A DNA stretch of 64,000 nt, taken from contig OZ020514.1 of the NCBI GenBank assembly GCA_963971425.1, forward strand, positions 46,653,527-46,717,526, given 5' to 3'. The position numbers and the translations under genes are program-made. The notes under the pieces were generated by a model. That model did no database searches, was not told the origin of the DNA, and worked only from the letters and a program-made list of their open reading frames with translations. Position 1 is the first letter of the stretch. The number at the start of each line of letters is the position of its first letter. The stretch is from Bryoerythrophyllum caledonicum (Eukaryota; Streptophyta; Bryopsida; Pottiales; Pottiaceae). Below are positions 22,664-32,035 of the stretch, one piece after another.

Positions 22664-23043
22664 TTATCGGCAAGCCGCCGACGGACACGAGAAGGTGAAG
22701 GAAAGAAGGAATGAATGGATGAAGGAGAGGTGATTTACCAAGGCCAATGCAGCCTGTTGCCTCCACCTCAAGTGTTGAAGACGGTCAGACTTGAGCCGCC
22801 CTTCACCAGTGTGGGTTGCAAAATTGATGAGAGCAACCCTAAACTTGGACGGCATTCATCTCCTACCCAACTTTCAGCCGAGGCCGAGGCAGCATTGTCA
22901 TAGAATGGACAGAGAAGCTTCGTCAATCTAGTTACCTTTTGGAGTTGGCGCAAGCGGTCCCGTGGAGCTCCGGGCTGGTTAAAGAAGATGCCGACATGCA
23001 CGATGGGTCTCTCATCCATGGCGGAGGGAGTAAATTTACCGCT
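22664..23043 (-). pseudogene. Unit B exons flanking the 3.86-kb insertion (3' side)
   Basis: Minus-strand homologue of 10700-10990 in unit A: MDERPIVHVGIFFNQPGAP, then donor-like GTAACT, then NFATHTGEGRLKSDRLQHL and the donor TTG|GTAAATC. The intron with a palindrome at 22666-22682 follows. Reading stops at 23043, where the inserted element begins. Confidence 0.55.
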
Positions 23044-24341
23044 TGTTGCAGTTTGTAGAGTGAGTATTCCTCCGGATAGCACTTAATTGGAGCTAAATGT
23101 ATCCAAACTATCCGCTCTAAATTTGTTCCCACAGAGATCTATTGTTCCTTTCCCAAATGATAAGTATAACTAACTAATACCACCCTATTCTCTATTGGTT
23201 AGCGTTGTTATTCATCCCTTGATCTACTCATCCGGATCCTTTTGGGGTCCGGATGTCCCTTCTTTCAACTTCCGGATCCTTCCGGAATCCGGACAGTTTC
23301 AGACGGAGTTTTCATCCGGAGTTTTTAACCGAGTGGCCGGGTACCACTGATCATGTTTTGTGTAAGTGGCCGGAATCTCCACTGTCTTGTGACTTAAAGT
23401 GGCTAGACACCCACTGCCCCGAGACTTACAGTGGCTGGACACCCACTCTTCCTACTTCGCTAACCGGTAGTTGGTTTGTTGCTTCCGGATTTGCACACTC
23501 ACATCATCTGGAAGGCCTTCCGGATACGGTCACTCAAAGGTTTGTCCGGACTACAACAACATTCCGGTTGATGCTCAATGGTTCTATTGGATGAGTGTGG
23601 TAGATTTGCTCATTGACGCCCTTCTAGACATACACCTCAGGCTTTTTCCTCTATCCTAAAGGAAAATTCCGGCGGCAACCAGAATCCGGGTTCACACCGA
23701 TTCTCCGTGCCCTAAGAGCTACTAGGCTCACCCCTGTAGTACCTTCCCTCCCCCTCCAGGCTATATTCGGTCCCTGTGGATCGTCAAACTCTACCTAACC
23801 TCTCCTTCAGCTCTTGCGGGCGATCTCCCAAAGCAAGCCTCAACCGGTTGTACTAGGTGCAAACCTTGCAACACTTCACACATAAGAACTAAATTCACTA
23901 CACATCAACCACAATGGATCTTATTCCCTCTTAACAAAATGGTTTTCCATCACCATAGATTCAAGAAGAGAAAATATACTAATAGAAAATACTCTTCATG
24001 AAAGAGAAAATAAGACGAGGAGCCGACTAAGGCTCATCTATTAAGTACTAACCACTAACTTCTGAACCTAAAATCCTATCCTATCTGCTCGAAATCCGGA
24101 AAATCCTATCCTAAAAGTAAAAGGGATCTTATCGCTAGAAATCCGGAATTCAAAACTGAGATCCGGAATTTCTGGATCTGAGATCCGATTTTCTCGGATC
24201 TAACAAAAAACCTAGTTTAGGTTTCTTCTAGCCTATGGTGTGATAGCCGGGTGCAACCTTGAGCCCCATCATTAGTCGCTATCAAACTAAAAGGACTAGA
24301 AGACCTATCTATGGTATAACCTGATTCTTCTTCTTACTGCT

Positions 24342-26512
24342 TCAGCGCATAGGGGTTACCTCTGCTAGTGCTGCGCTGGCTTCCGAATGTGCCGGAATGG
24401 TAGCTGACGGCTCTGGGACGGAGGCAGGCACCTGCTCCTTCGGTCCGGAAGGCGTTTCCGGATCTTCTGCTGTTATTGTTCGGGCTCGTGGAGCAGTTGT
24501 CCGGACTTGAAGATTAGGAAGGTCCCGAAAGCTTCCGCTGGGGCTGACGTCCATGGGCATCGCTGCAAAGCCTCTTGGTAAAGGGGCCGTCTTTGGTTGA
24601 ACCGGAGAGGGAGACTCCGACGGATTCCAGAAAGGCAACGACAAAATCTACAAGGGATCTCCTGGCATCTCCTGCCACTTCTTTATACTCTCGGTGCTCG
24701 AGAAGGATACTCCATTCTAACTCATTGGAGAGTTGAAATCCGGAGTCCCTACGAGGTCGTTGAAGCCTCTGGTAGGGGTCTGAGGTGTCTCGGCCGTAGG
24801 TCTGAGTGAAGAGCATGCTGCCGATCCGGATGGAGATCCAATTGCCGGTTTGGATGGAGATCCGGATGGCCCTGTAGTGGTTCCGGATGGACTTGCTGTA
24901 TCCGGAGCCTTAGGTGCTCCTCCCGGAACTGGAACCTCTGGTGCCGGTGGGGCTGCGACAGTGAGATTCTTCACAAGTTCCTACATCTTGCTCCAGGTGC
25001 CCTCCATCATCCGGCTGTGGTCCAGGAGGAACCGAATGATCTGCCCCCTATTGAGCTTCTCATTCTGGATCAGAATTCTACGTACCTACCTCTTCCATGT
25101 CTGTCTAAACTCTCAGTGTAGAGAAGAGCCATGTTGACGGTGTCTACTAGAAAATCTAGAGCTGCGCAAATCTCTGTCAAGGTTTGAGTGGTTGCCCGGA
25201 CCTTCGCTTCCACCGTAGCTCTCGTTTGCTGGGCTGCATCTCCCGCGGCCTTCGCCTGCTGCACCTGCTTCCAGAGCAGGATGTTGATCTGGGTGAAGTT
25301 AGCGTTTTCCTGCTCCAGCTTCTTGATCGAGCTCTCCTTGGCCTTCATCCTGGTGAGTCGCGGAATGAGGTCATCAGAATTCTACGTACCTACCTCTTCC
25401 ATGATGGCCAGGATCATGGCGTGCCGTGCCCGGATTTCCCCTTCCTGGATCCTGGTGCGCTAGACGATATGCTTGCAGAGCTCCAAAACATCCACCGGAA
25501 TATTGCCAATGATATTTGGGGCCTAGCTCGGCCCCGGTTCTGACCCGGTCGTGAACCGTTCGTATTCATCTTCTTCGGGTGGTGGTGCCTCGGTCGGGCT
25601 CTGAGTCTCTACGGCTGCCAGAGACTGGCTGGGTCCGGCGGCTTCCGGAATCTTCTGAACTGAACGACTCCGTTTCCGGGATCTCCTGATGAGAAGAGGG
25701 GACGACGACTTCTCCGTCTCAGAGTCTTCCGAAACTTTCTACTCCTCCTCCGTCTGCATTCCTCCGTATGACTGGATGGTGAGCAGGTTGTCGTACTCGT
25801 CCTGCTCCTCCGGACTCAGCATCTTCTGCTTTGCATACATGTGGGCTACGTAGGTTGAGAGGATTGTTGGAATTTTCAGGGCTTTTGGCAGGTTCTTGAC
25901 CATGCGGTCTATCTGCTCATCTATTATGGCTCCCTAGTCTACGGACAGCTTCCCTCTCATCGATCCTAGTATCAGGCTAGCTAGCTTTTCCACTATCCGT
26001 TTAGGTTTCTTTGGGTGGAAGATAGGATTAAAGAACGCCATTACTAACCTCGCATCCGGATCGACGAGGTCGCTGAGTACGTACTCGTCTTTAAGGTTTG
26101 CCTTTGACAGGAACTCCCCCTTCAAGATGTTGACGTCGCGCGCCGCCACCTTGATCGTCTCGGGCCGGAGACCATAGGTGTCTCTCCAGATTGATGTGGT
26201 CCAGACCTCCGGATGCGCCCAAATGCGCCCCTTGTACTGGCTTGGTGGCTTTCCTAGGAGCTCCGCCACCATGGCCTCGCTCTGGAAAGCCTAGGGTACC
26301 CCAAGGAGACCTTTGCACCCCATTATCTTGAGGTAGCTCTCCAAAACCCTATAGTTCTTGTCCGGGGTTGGCCACTCCGGCGTCACCTTCTGCAGTAGCA
26401 GGGTTCCACCTGCTGGAGCCTTGTTGTTCTTCCCCGCCTTCCGGACCCACCTCTCCGTGAACTTGCGCCTTGCAATGGTGACTGGAAACTCTGCACGCAC
26501 TGACCTCACCAA
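24342..26512 (-). pseudogene. Gene of the 3.86-kb insertion: unknown coiled-coil protein
   Basis: Unrecognised. One minus-strand frame runs from about 26512 to 25400 with four TAG stops (26291, 25934, about 25742, about 25461) and no frameshift. N-terminal globular part (KFTERWVRKAGKNNK, KGRIWAHPEVWTTSIWRDTYG, VDPDARLVMAFFNP), then an acidic and Ser-rich linker with a basic RRSRKRSRS patch, then after probable introns a coiled coil (SSIKKLEQENANFTQINILL) at 25070-25348 and a Pro/Gly-rich tail. The layout (globular, acidic linker, coiled coil, tail) is like Ty3 ORF3, but I saw no clear sequence match. The start is uncertain. Confidence 0.5.
25069..25403. repeat. Perfect 31-bp direct repeat 304 bp apart at two exon/intron borders
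   Basis: The same 31 bases occur at 25069-25099 and 25373-25403. On the minus strand each reads ATGGAAGAG|GTAGGTACG, a plausible donor, so the same exon end and intron start occur twice, flanking the coiled-coil exon. This suggests a recent local duplication or conversion. Confidence 0.8.
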
Positions 26513-26907
26513 GTCCCTCGTGTCTACGCTAACTCTACACTACAGAATCACAAGAGAACAAAGCGCGGAAGAGAAGGAAACAATGAGCACAGAAAACCCT
26601 AAAAGATTCGCTCCCAAGGCTGGCAGTTGCGTTATATATCTGACGCGCTGTATGGATATCGTTACGCGTCATAATGGTGGTTCCGGATCCGGCTGACGCC
26701 GTACTCCGATTTCCGCAACTTCCAGGAAAACGCTGTAATTGCCTCTTTTAAAGATTCTGGCTCAGCATAAAAACCTTATTTCTTCTAGGAATCTATTTAC
26801 ACTACTATGGCTGAACTAATGACCTAATTTTTTTTAATTTTTCTTCGTTTCCTTCCGGATTTAGTGTTAAGATCCGGAAGCTAGTAGGAACGCCTTCCCA
26901 CACCGCT

Positions 26908-27300
26908 AGAGTCTGGAAGGTAGCGGATAGTGTGGACTGTGCAATCAAGCTTCTTCGAACAACATTATGTCTCAATAAAAAAATTAGACTCGTCGTCTGT
27001 GATGAAGACTGAAAGGGCAAAAAGTTCCATGTCATCTCCCTCACCCCGCAACACCTTCTCTGCAACAGCCTTGAGCCCGTTTTTGTTGCAGTACATCAGA
27101 ACCCCGCACTTATTGAAGCCAAACACGATGAACATCTCGAGCGCCGCCTTTTCAAGATTGAAGACTCCGGGTTCGTCGATCTGGCTCACGACGTCGTCAA
27201 GCTTCTGCGCAACCCAAACTTCATGACAGACTTTATACTCATCTACAACATTACTGCAGCTGAGGGCATACTTCCCACATTCTTGGCCTCCAAGACATTG
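26908..27300 (-). pseudogene. Unit B exon piece, 5' side of the insertion
   Basis: Homologue of about 10350-10690 in unit A: SQIDEPGVFNLEKAALEMFIVFGFNK and YCNKNGLKAVAEKVLRGEGDD. A TAA near 26963 and a frame change before the insertion break it. Upstream of about 27300 unit B jumps to the end of the ParB-like intron, missing about 600 bases present in unit A. Confidence 0.55.
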
Positions 27301-27442
27301 TTGTGAAGGTTCTCAACAATGTTGCAAGGCATTCCTTGTAGAACTTTTGCACAATGACATGGAATACATTTACATGAGCTCAACTACAATGTTGTTGGCT
27401 GGCCGTCGACGAAATATAATCAATAATTTAATTCCGCCATGC

Positions 27443-28845
27443 TCATGAGATTGTTAATAATGGAGAGCAAAATTGTTTAATGAAGTGACACATTACCTTC
27501 CATTTCTTGTAGTTGGTCCTCTTGTCGAGCCAACCATGCTCGATCCACTGATCCCTCATCTTCCGGAGCAGCGATTTGAAGGTCTCCTCCGCTTTCTTGT
27601 CCTTGATTTCAATGTTCAAGAGGTTGGAGATCTTCACGAGGTTTTCCGAATCCCTTGACCACAATGGGATAATATCGTGTTTGAGGAAGTAATTTGCCCT
27701 GTCCGAATCCAGGAGCTCCAACTCGCCCACTGCTTTGCATGCCAGGTACGTGTGTTGGCCACCAACGATGTACCAATGGCATGTTGGAGAATTCCACCAT
27801 TTATAGTGTGCTCCGTCAAGCACAACCTCGACGTCCATGGATGCATGAATCCTCGGCAACACAAGCTCGATCGCGTGCAGCTCCCTCCCATTCTCTTTTG
27901 TTCCCGGAGGACCCCGCAGAGGAACACAAGACAGAGGCGGCTTTGCCCGCCATGGTCCTAATCCTCTATAGAACAGCACAAGTTGTTCAGTGCGCTTCGC
28001 GATGATGGGTCTACACTTCATCAAATCAGGAGCAACATGAATTTTTGCAGAGGAAATCTTTGTTGGGAGCGTATTCTGCCCGAATGGATAACAGGCGCTA
28101 AGACCATCCTTTAATGCCTTGTACATGATGTCCAGCTCCTGACCACTCGTCTTGACCGACAGTTGGTTGGCAAATCAAAGTGCATCGGCCACGGACTTCA
28201 CCTTCGGCTCTTTCTTTGATGCCCACTACTTGGACACCTGCAAACTCGACTCTCCGGTGTCGAGAGTTCGAGCAATTTCAGTCCGAGCGTTGCTAGCTGC
28301 TTTCCTGGATTTCCTGGGCTTCCTCACCGTCTTCGACTTTAAAACCGTCATGATCCCGGCCCTGGAGTTCTTCGCGTCCCTGAAGTCTTTTGCTTCTCCA
28401 AAACAGGTAAGCAAATCCTTCCTATCTTTTGGAGTCATGTCAATGACTTGCATCCCGCTTTCCTGAGTAGCAATGCAAAGCTCTTGAGTGCAGGTCATCT
28501 AGGAAACTCGAACCGCGATGATGCCGGGTTTTCATCAGCCATTTTGACCTTCACCTGAATTAGGAGTCGCACTTTCTCCTCGTCCTCCGGGTCCTCGTTC
28601 ATGTCAAGCATGGACACCAGGCTCCCACCCACAAACGTTTCAGAGTTGTGGTTCCCGTTGATACCCAACTCGGCAACCACCTCCTTTCTCCATGTGATGA
28701 CCCACGACGTTAACTGTGGGTGAACCTCACATGTGACTCGTGGCTTACAATCAGCCGGCCATCCCACGTCCACTTTGAGGTCTACAACACTGCCGACGAG
28801 CCACTTCGGCTTATTTGGAATTACAGTCCCGCACAACATGAACAA
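27443..28845 (-). pseudogene. ParB/sulfiredoxin-like protein, unit B copy
   Basis: Homologue of 8206-9572. Pieces: 28495-28845 (VIPNKPKWLVGSVVDLKVDVG, FVGGSLVSMLDMNEDPEDEE), 28226-28498, and an intact 227-residue stretch at 27443-28126 with WYIVGGQHTYLACK and the distal RDSENLVKISNLLNIEIKDK. A one-base deletion near 28510 shifts the frame and stops separate the pieces. In contrast to unit A, the C-terminal third including the GGQH box is a single open frame, which supports the frame order inferred for A. Confidence 0.5.
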
Positions 28846-29452
28846 AGACGTTGATCAAACCACCTGCTATAGACTTCATCAGCGGGCCGCTGACGACCAC
28901 AGTGACAAGTGTATACCACATAAAAGGATGTTTGGAGACTTATTCACAGGAAAACCTCACTACACACTTTGCTGATCACCTCAGTGCGATAGACTGAATA
29001 CAACAAAGGCTTTTACTAGACTGAACTCAGCAATTGTCGGCGGGCCGCCGACGGACACAATCAAATGTGTATCACAAAATAACATTCTTGAAGACCCTAT
29101 AACGTATTCACTCTAAAACCTGACTACATCCCCTTGTGATAATTTCTGTACGAAAGTTCAAATACAACAATAAATTTAACTACACCGAACACAACATCCA
29201 TCGACGGGCCGCCAACAAAACACCATAAACTACAACCGCATCTCTAACACGGAACTCGAAATCCATCAATTGGCCGCCAACGGTGATTATGTACATACCT
29301 CTGCATTGTCGCCATTTTGTCGGCGGGTGGAAATTACTCCTTGGCTGATGGCTTGTGCTCAAGCGCCTCTGCTAGCCTCCGACAACCGCCCGCTAGTGAT
29401 GATCGACCGATGGACCCAAACTCTAAGCTTGAAGCCGTTATCGCGCTTAACT
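28846..29452 (-). other. 5' non-coding region of unit B
   Basis: No long gene. Four clear palindromes (28878, 29036, 29200, 29265) and a half copy at 29319. On the minus strand an ATG at about 29306 followed by a donor-like GAG|GTATGT could be a tiny first exon, with a palindrome just behind the donor. The distal end (TAAGCGCGAT, rc of 29441-29450) is the limit of homology with unit A; the flanking CGCTTA/TAAGCG bases form a short inverted repeat. Confidence 0.5.
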
Positions 29453-29997
29453 AAGCGAGAACACAAAATCAAGAAGAGCACAATTACAAAATGACCAGAA
29501 ATAGGAAGACAACAGGGTTTTGTACTCGGATTCGGTGGACCGTCGTAGCCGTTCGATCTTCATTGGAAGGATGACGGACGGCCAAGACTTCATGCTCGGG
29601 TGCTAAGCCTGATCCATGTACCAATTCCCAAGTGACATGCCATCTCGAAGTGTCGTCTTGGATAATAACATAAAAACTAGGGCTTTGGGGCCAAGATACC
29701 TCAAATTGAAGTGACATCATTAATGTTGCCTCGGTTATCATTTGGTCTAGGGTATAGGGTCCTACACCTACAATGTCGCTTCAACTGATTTGATTTCATC
29801 TTGACACCTCGATCCATTTTGGCTCTGCAAAATTTGGCGTGCTCTTGACAACCCTTAAGCGCGTGTCGTTGATTTCAAATTTGAAGTTCGCGCGCCATAA
29901 AGTTGGCATGATGGTGAGGATATGAATTCAACCCCTGGAACTCCCTCATCATTTCTAGACTCTCACGCCTCCTATTCAATGCTCTGCCTTCTCACCG
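29453..29997. other. Gene-free gap between units B and C
   Basis: I see no supported gene. A short minus ORF (29484-29741) has no recognisable motif. The word TTAAGCGCG, also present at the 5' limit of units A and B, occurs again near 29858, so this gap may belong to the same element family. Confidence 0.3.
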
Positions 29998-32035
29998 AAG
30001 AATACTTACAGTTTGGTTGACCTCATGAAAGCCTTCATGGACTCGCAGAAGACTGTCGCGTTCATTCTGGAACTTGTCCAAGAGGTTGCAGACTTTTAAG
30101 AGTTATATTGATGGATATCATCATGACGGCAGTAACAACATTGTGGGACTGGAAGAGATGCACCTATTCAAGTTTTACGTGTAGGAGGAAGGAGATGACG
30201 CTAGATGGCTGGTCATGAGATACAAGAAGTGTGCGACTGATTCATCTTGGCTTCCTCCAAGTAAGCCATTCACGGTGGAAATGCTCTTATTTCCATCTCC
30301 CTTTCACTTTCTCCACCTTTGTCGTCTACCTTCTCCGTTGGTGGCCTGCCGATGGACCTAAACGTTTTTGCTATAAGTTCATGTTCTCATTTAATTTATG
30401 CAACTGACTCTCCTTGGACTCCTTCAGGTAAGCCTGTCAAGATGTGGACCGCGGATGAGCACGGAAATCCACGCCTTCCTATTGGAGATCCAAAGCTAGT
30501 CCCATTTAACCCCCTCTGGAGAGACGTTCGAGTTGACCAGAACAAAAGAAACCTTGAGAAGGAGGTTGCTCGGCCCACTGCAGGCAGCGAGAAGCAATCC
30601 TTCATCAAGAACGGAATTGCCAAATATATTCAGTTTTGGAAGACCGGCATGTCCCGGGACAAGAGATATGCAGAGGATATGGCCCCCTGCATTTTGTACT
30701 TATTTCAAGTCCCCTACCCCCAAACCGGGAGTCTCTCCAGGAAAGGTTCAAGCCTTCTTCAAACAGGATTTGCGATCATGCTCGCTGCTCTGCATCGCCC
30801 GATGACGTCATTGGAATTCGAGACATTACCTCTGAGGATGACCGCGACGCATATTCTTTCTCTGGCCCTAAACTGAGCCGTCGAAAGCAGTCGTTCAATC
30901 CATTTCGAGACGTTTTAATTGGTGATTTCGTCCTCTGCCGTCCTAGTAACGGTCATTACCTTCCCGTGTAGATGGGCCGAGTTCTTGAATGCGTTAATCT
31001 GACATCCGGAGATTGCTACGGGAATTTCAAAGTCGAATGGTGGATGCCCATGTCAGGGAAGAACGAATCAAAGAAGATTGTTGCGAGGGAATGCTGGACC
31101 AGGAGATGGCAAAGGGAACCTTGTCTTTCAGAGGTACAAAACTGCAAAATTGTTCTTTACTCGCACCGCTATCCGTCGCACACTATGAAAGGCCCTCTCG
31201 GTTTTCACCGTATTCCGCCTGAGGCAGTGAGCGCTGCAATTGCAACTCTGGAGGCTAATGGCATCTCAGTCAATAAGAGTCAATTCTTATTTCAATGGGC
31301 TGCCAATCGATGGGTTGTTGCTTAATCCTAATCATAGGACTCAATTGTTGTCAGATCGCACTGTAGGTACTATTCTTGGTTATTAGATGGCGAGGTCTCT
31401 TTTTGGATAGAAGAGAATATTCTTGTCGGCTCCCTGCCGACTGCGGCTATACGCTAGACTCAACATATGTAAACATTTTGACTATTTCTCATATATGCAA
31501 TCGTTTTCGTTTGTCAAAGTGTTGTCAACCGCTGGCTTCATTGTTTTGTATCTAGCTCATTTCTAATCATATCCAGCCTCCTTGTGCTTACAAACCACCC
31601 TCCCCTATCTAATGCATGTCTCCACTAGTCGTAAGATTTGAGCCCTTTATCCAAAAGAATTTTATGCTTATGATCGTGGACTTTGAGGATGACGCCATCC
31701 TCCATCACAGTTTGTTTCACCTTATCCTCGAACACTACGTCTCGACTGCTCTCTGACACTTGCAATTGAATTCCTTCTACTATATCTCTACATTACAAAA
31801 CACTATTGTTATTACGGAAGACGAAGAGTCAAGGTCGTCAACGCACCCTCATGGTCGGCCGCCCCCCAAGAACAGAAGTCACGTAACATTTTAACAATCC
31901 TCCGTAGATTCTGAATATCCTTCACCTATACACATTGTATATTTTTGGACAATCTAGTAGGTGTTCATGGTCGTCACAAGTATCTAATTTGGCCCACAAT
32001 TGATTTTTTGTCCACATTTTGTTAAATATCCGTTA
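29998..32035 (+). mobile_element. Unit C: direct copy of the 3' end of unit A
   Basis: Matches unit A from about 16490 to 18568 in the same orientation, including the 167-nt intron, the extra T near 30093, the TAG at 30969-30971 and the palindromes (30337, 31425, weak 31741). It starts within the coding region at GAAGAATACTTA, so it is 5'-truncated, and ends at CCGTTA (32035), the same last base as unit A. Confidence 0.75.
30010..31325 (+). pseudogene. DUF7869-like putative transposase, C-terminal part (unit C)
   Basis: Homologue of 16500-17804. The reading contains LMKAFMDSQKTVAFILELV (where unit A has TAG, C has CAG), then after the frame change KSYIDGYHHDGSN, the intron (30261-30427), and the last exon with GKPVKMWTADEHGNPRLP, GDFVLCRPSNGHYLPV, TAG, MGRVLECV and FKVEWWMP. 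A deletion of about 20 bases near 30698 breaks the middle. The TAG sits where related proteins usually have Trp. The tail SVNKSQFLFQWAANRWVVA differs from unit A. Confidence 0.6.

Larger units (their letters stand above)
23044..26902 (-). mobile_element. 3.86-kb insertion with 5-bp target duplication (CCGCT) and TG...CA ends
   Basis: The two flanks rejoin exactly to the unit A coding sequence with CCGCT duplicated (23039-23043 and 26903-26907), so both ends are defined to the base. The ends read TGTTGCAG and CCTTCCCACA on the plus strand. A 5-bp duplication and TG...CA fit an LTR-type integrase, but I could not find matching LTRs: the first and last 150 bases are unlike. It is dense in TCCGGA, especially at 23079-23690 and 24090-24200. 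It carries one minus-strand gene. It may be a non-autonomous LTR derivative or a DNA element with subterminal repeats. Confidence 0.75.
18569..29452 (-). mobile_element. Unit B: inverted copy of unit A, 3'-truncated
   Basis: Reads on the minus strand from 29452 to 18569. It matches unit A from its 5' limit into FCP1-like domain 2, where homology stops at 18569 against the 3' end of unit A. Exons, introns, splice sites and palindromes are alignable. Differences: about 300 extra 5' bases, a deletion of about 600 bases near 27300, a 3.86-kb insertion (23044-26902), and an extra segment (about 20335-22480: a Pro-rich linker plus one more FCP1-like domain) that unit A lacks, probably by deletion in A. 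Confidence 0.75.
7998..31757. repeat. Dispersed 17-nt palindrome family GTCGGCGGGCCGCCGAC, about 27 copies
   Basis: Copies start at 7998, 8157, 9634, 11047, 11935, 13457, 14223, 14431, 14679, 14906, 15203, 16830, 17816 (weak), 17955 and 18271 in unit A; at 19539, 20455, 21378, 22666, 27394, 28878, 29036, 29200, 29265 and 29319 (half) in unit B; and at 30337, 31425 and 31741 (weak) in unit C. The arms are GTCGGC or variants with a central GGGC or GGCC. The copy at 29036-29052 is nearly perfect. All sit in introns, UTR-like or spacer DNA, none in a recognisable coding exon, and most recur at matching places in A and B or A and C. I noticed none in the Ty3, hAT or AT-rich parts. Confidence 0.85.

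Noticed and set aside
23044..26902. Standard LTR retrotransposon
   Set aside because: The ends and 5-bp duplication fit, but the terminal 150 bases on the two sides do not match each other.
7998..31757. CRISPR-like array
   Set aside because: Spacing ranges from tens of bases to kilobases, the unit is palindromic and variable, and the DNA has eukaryotic introns.
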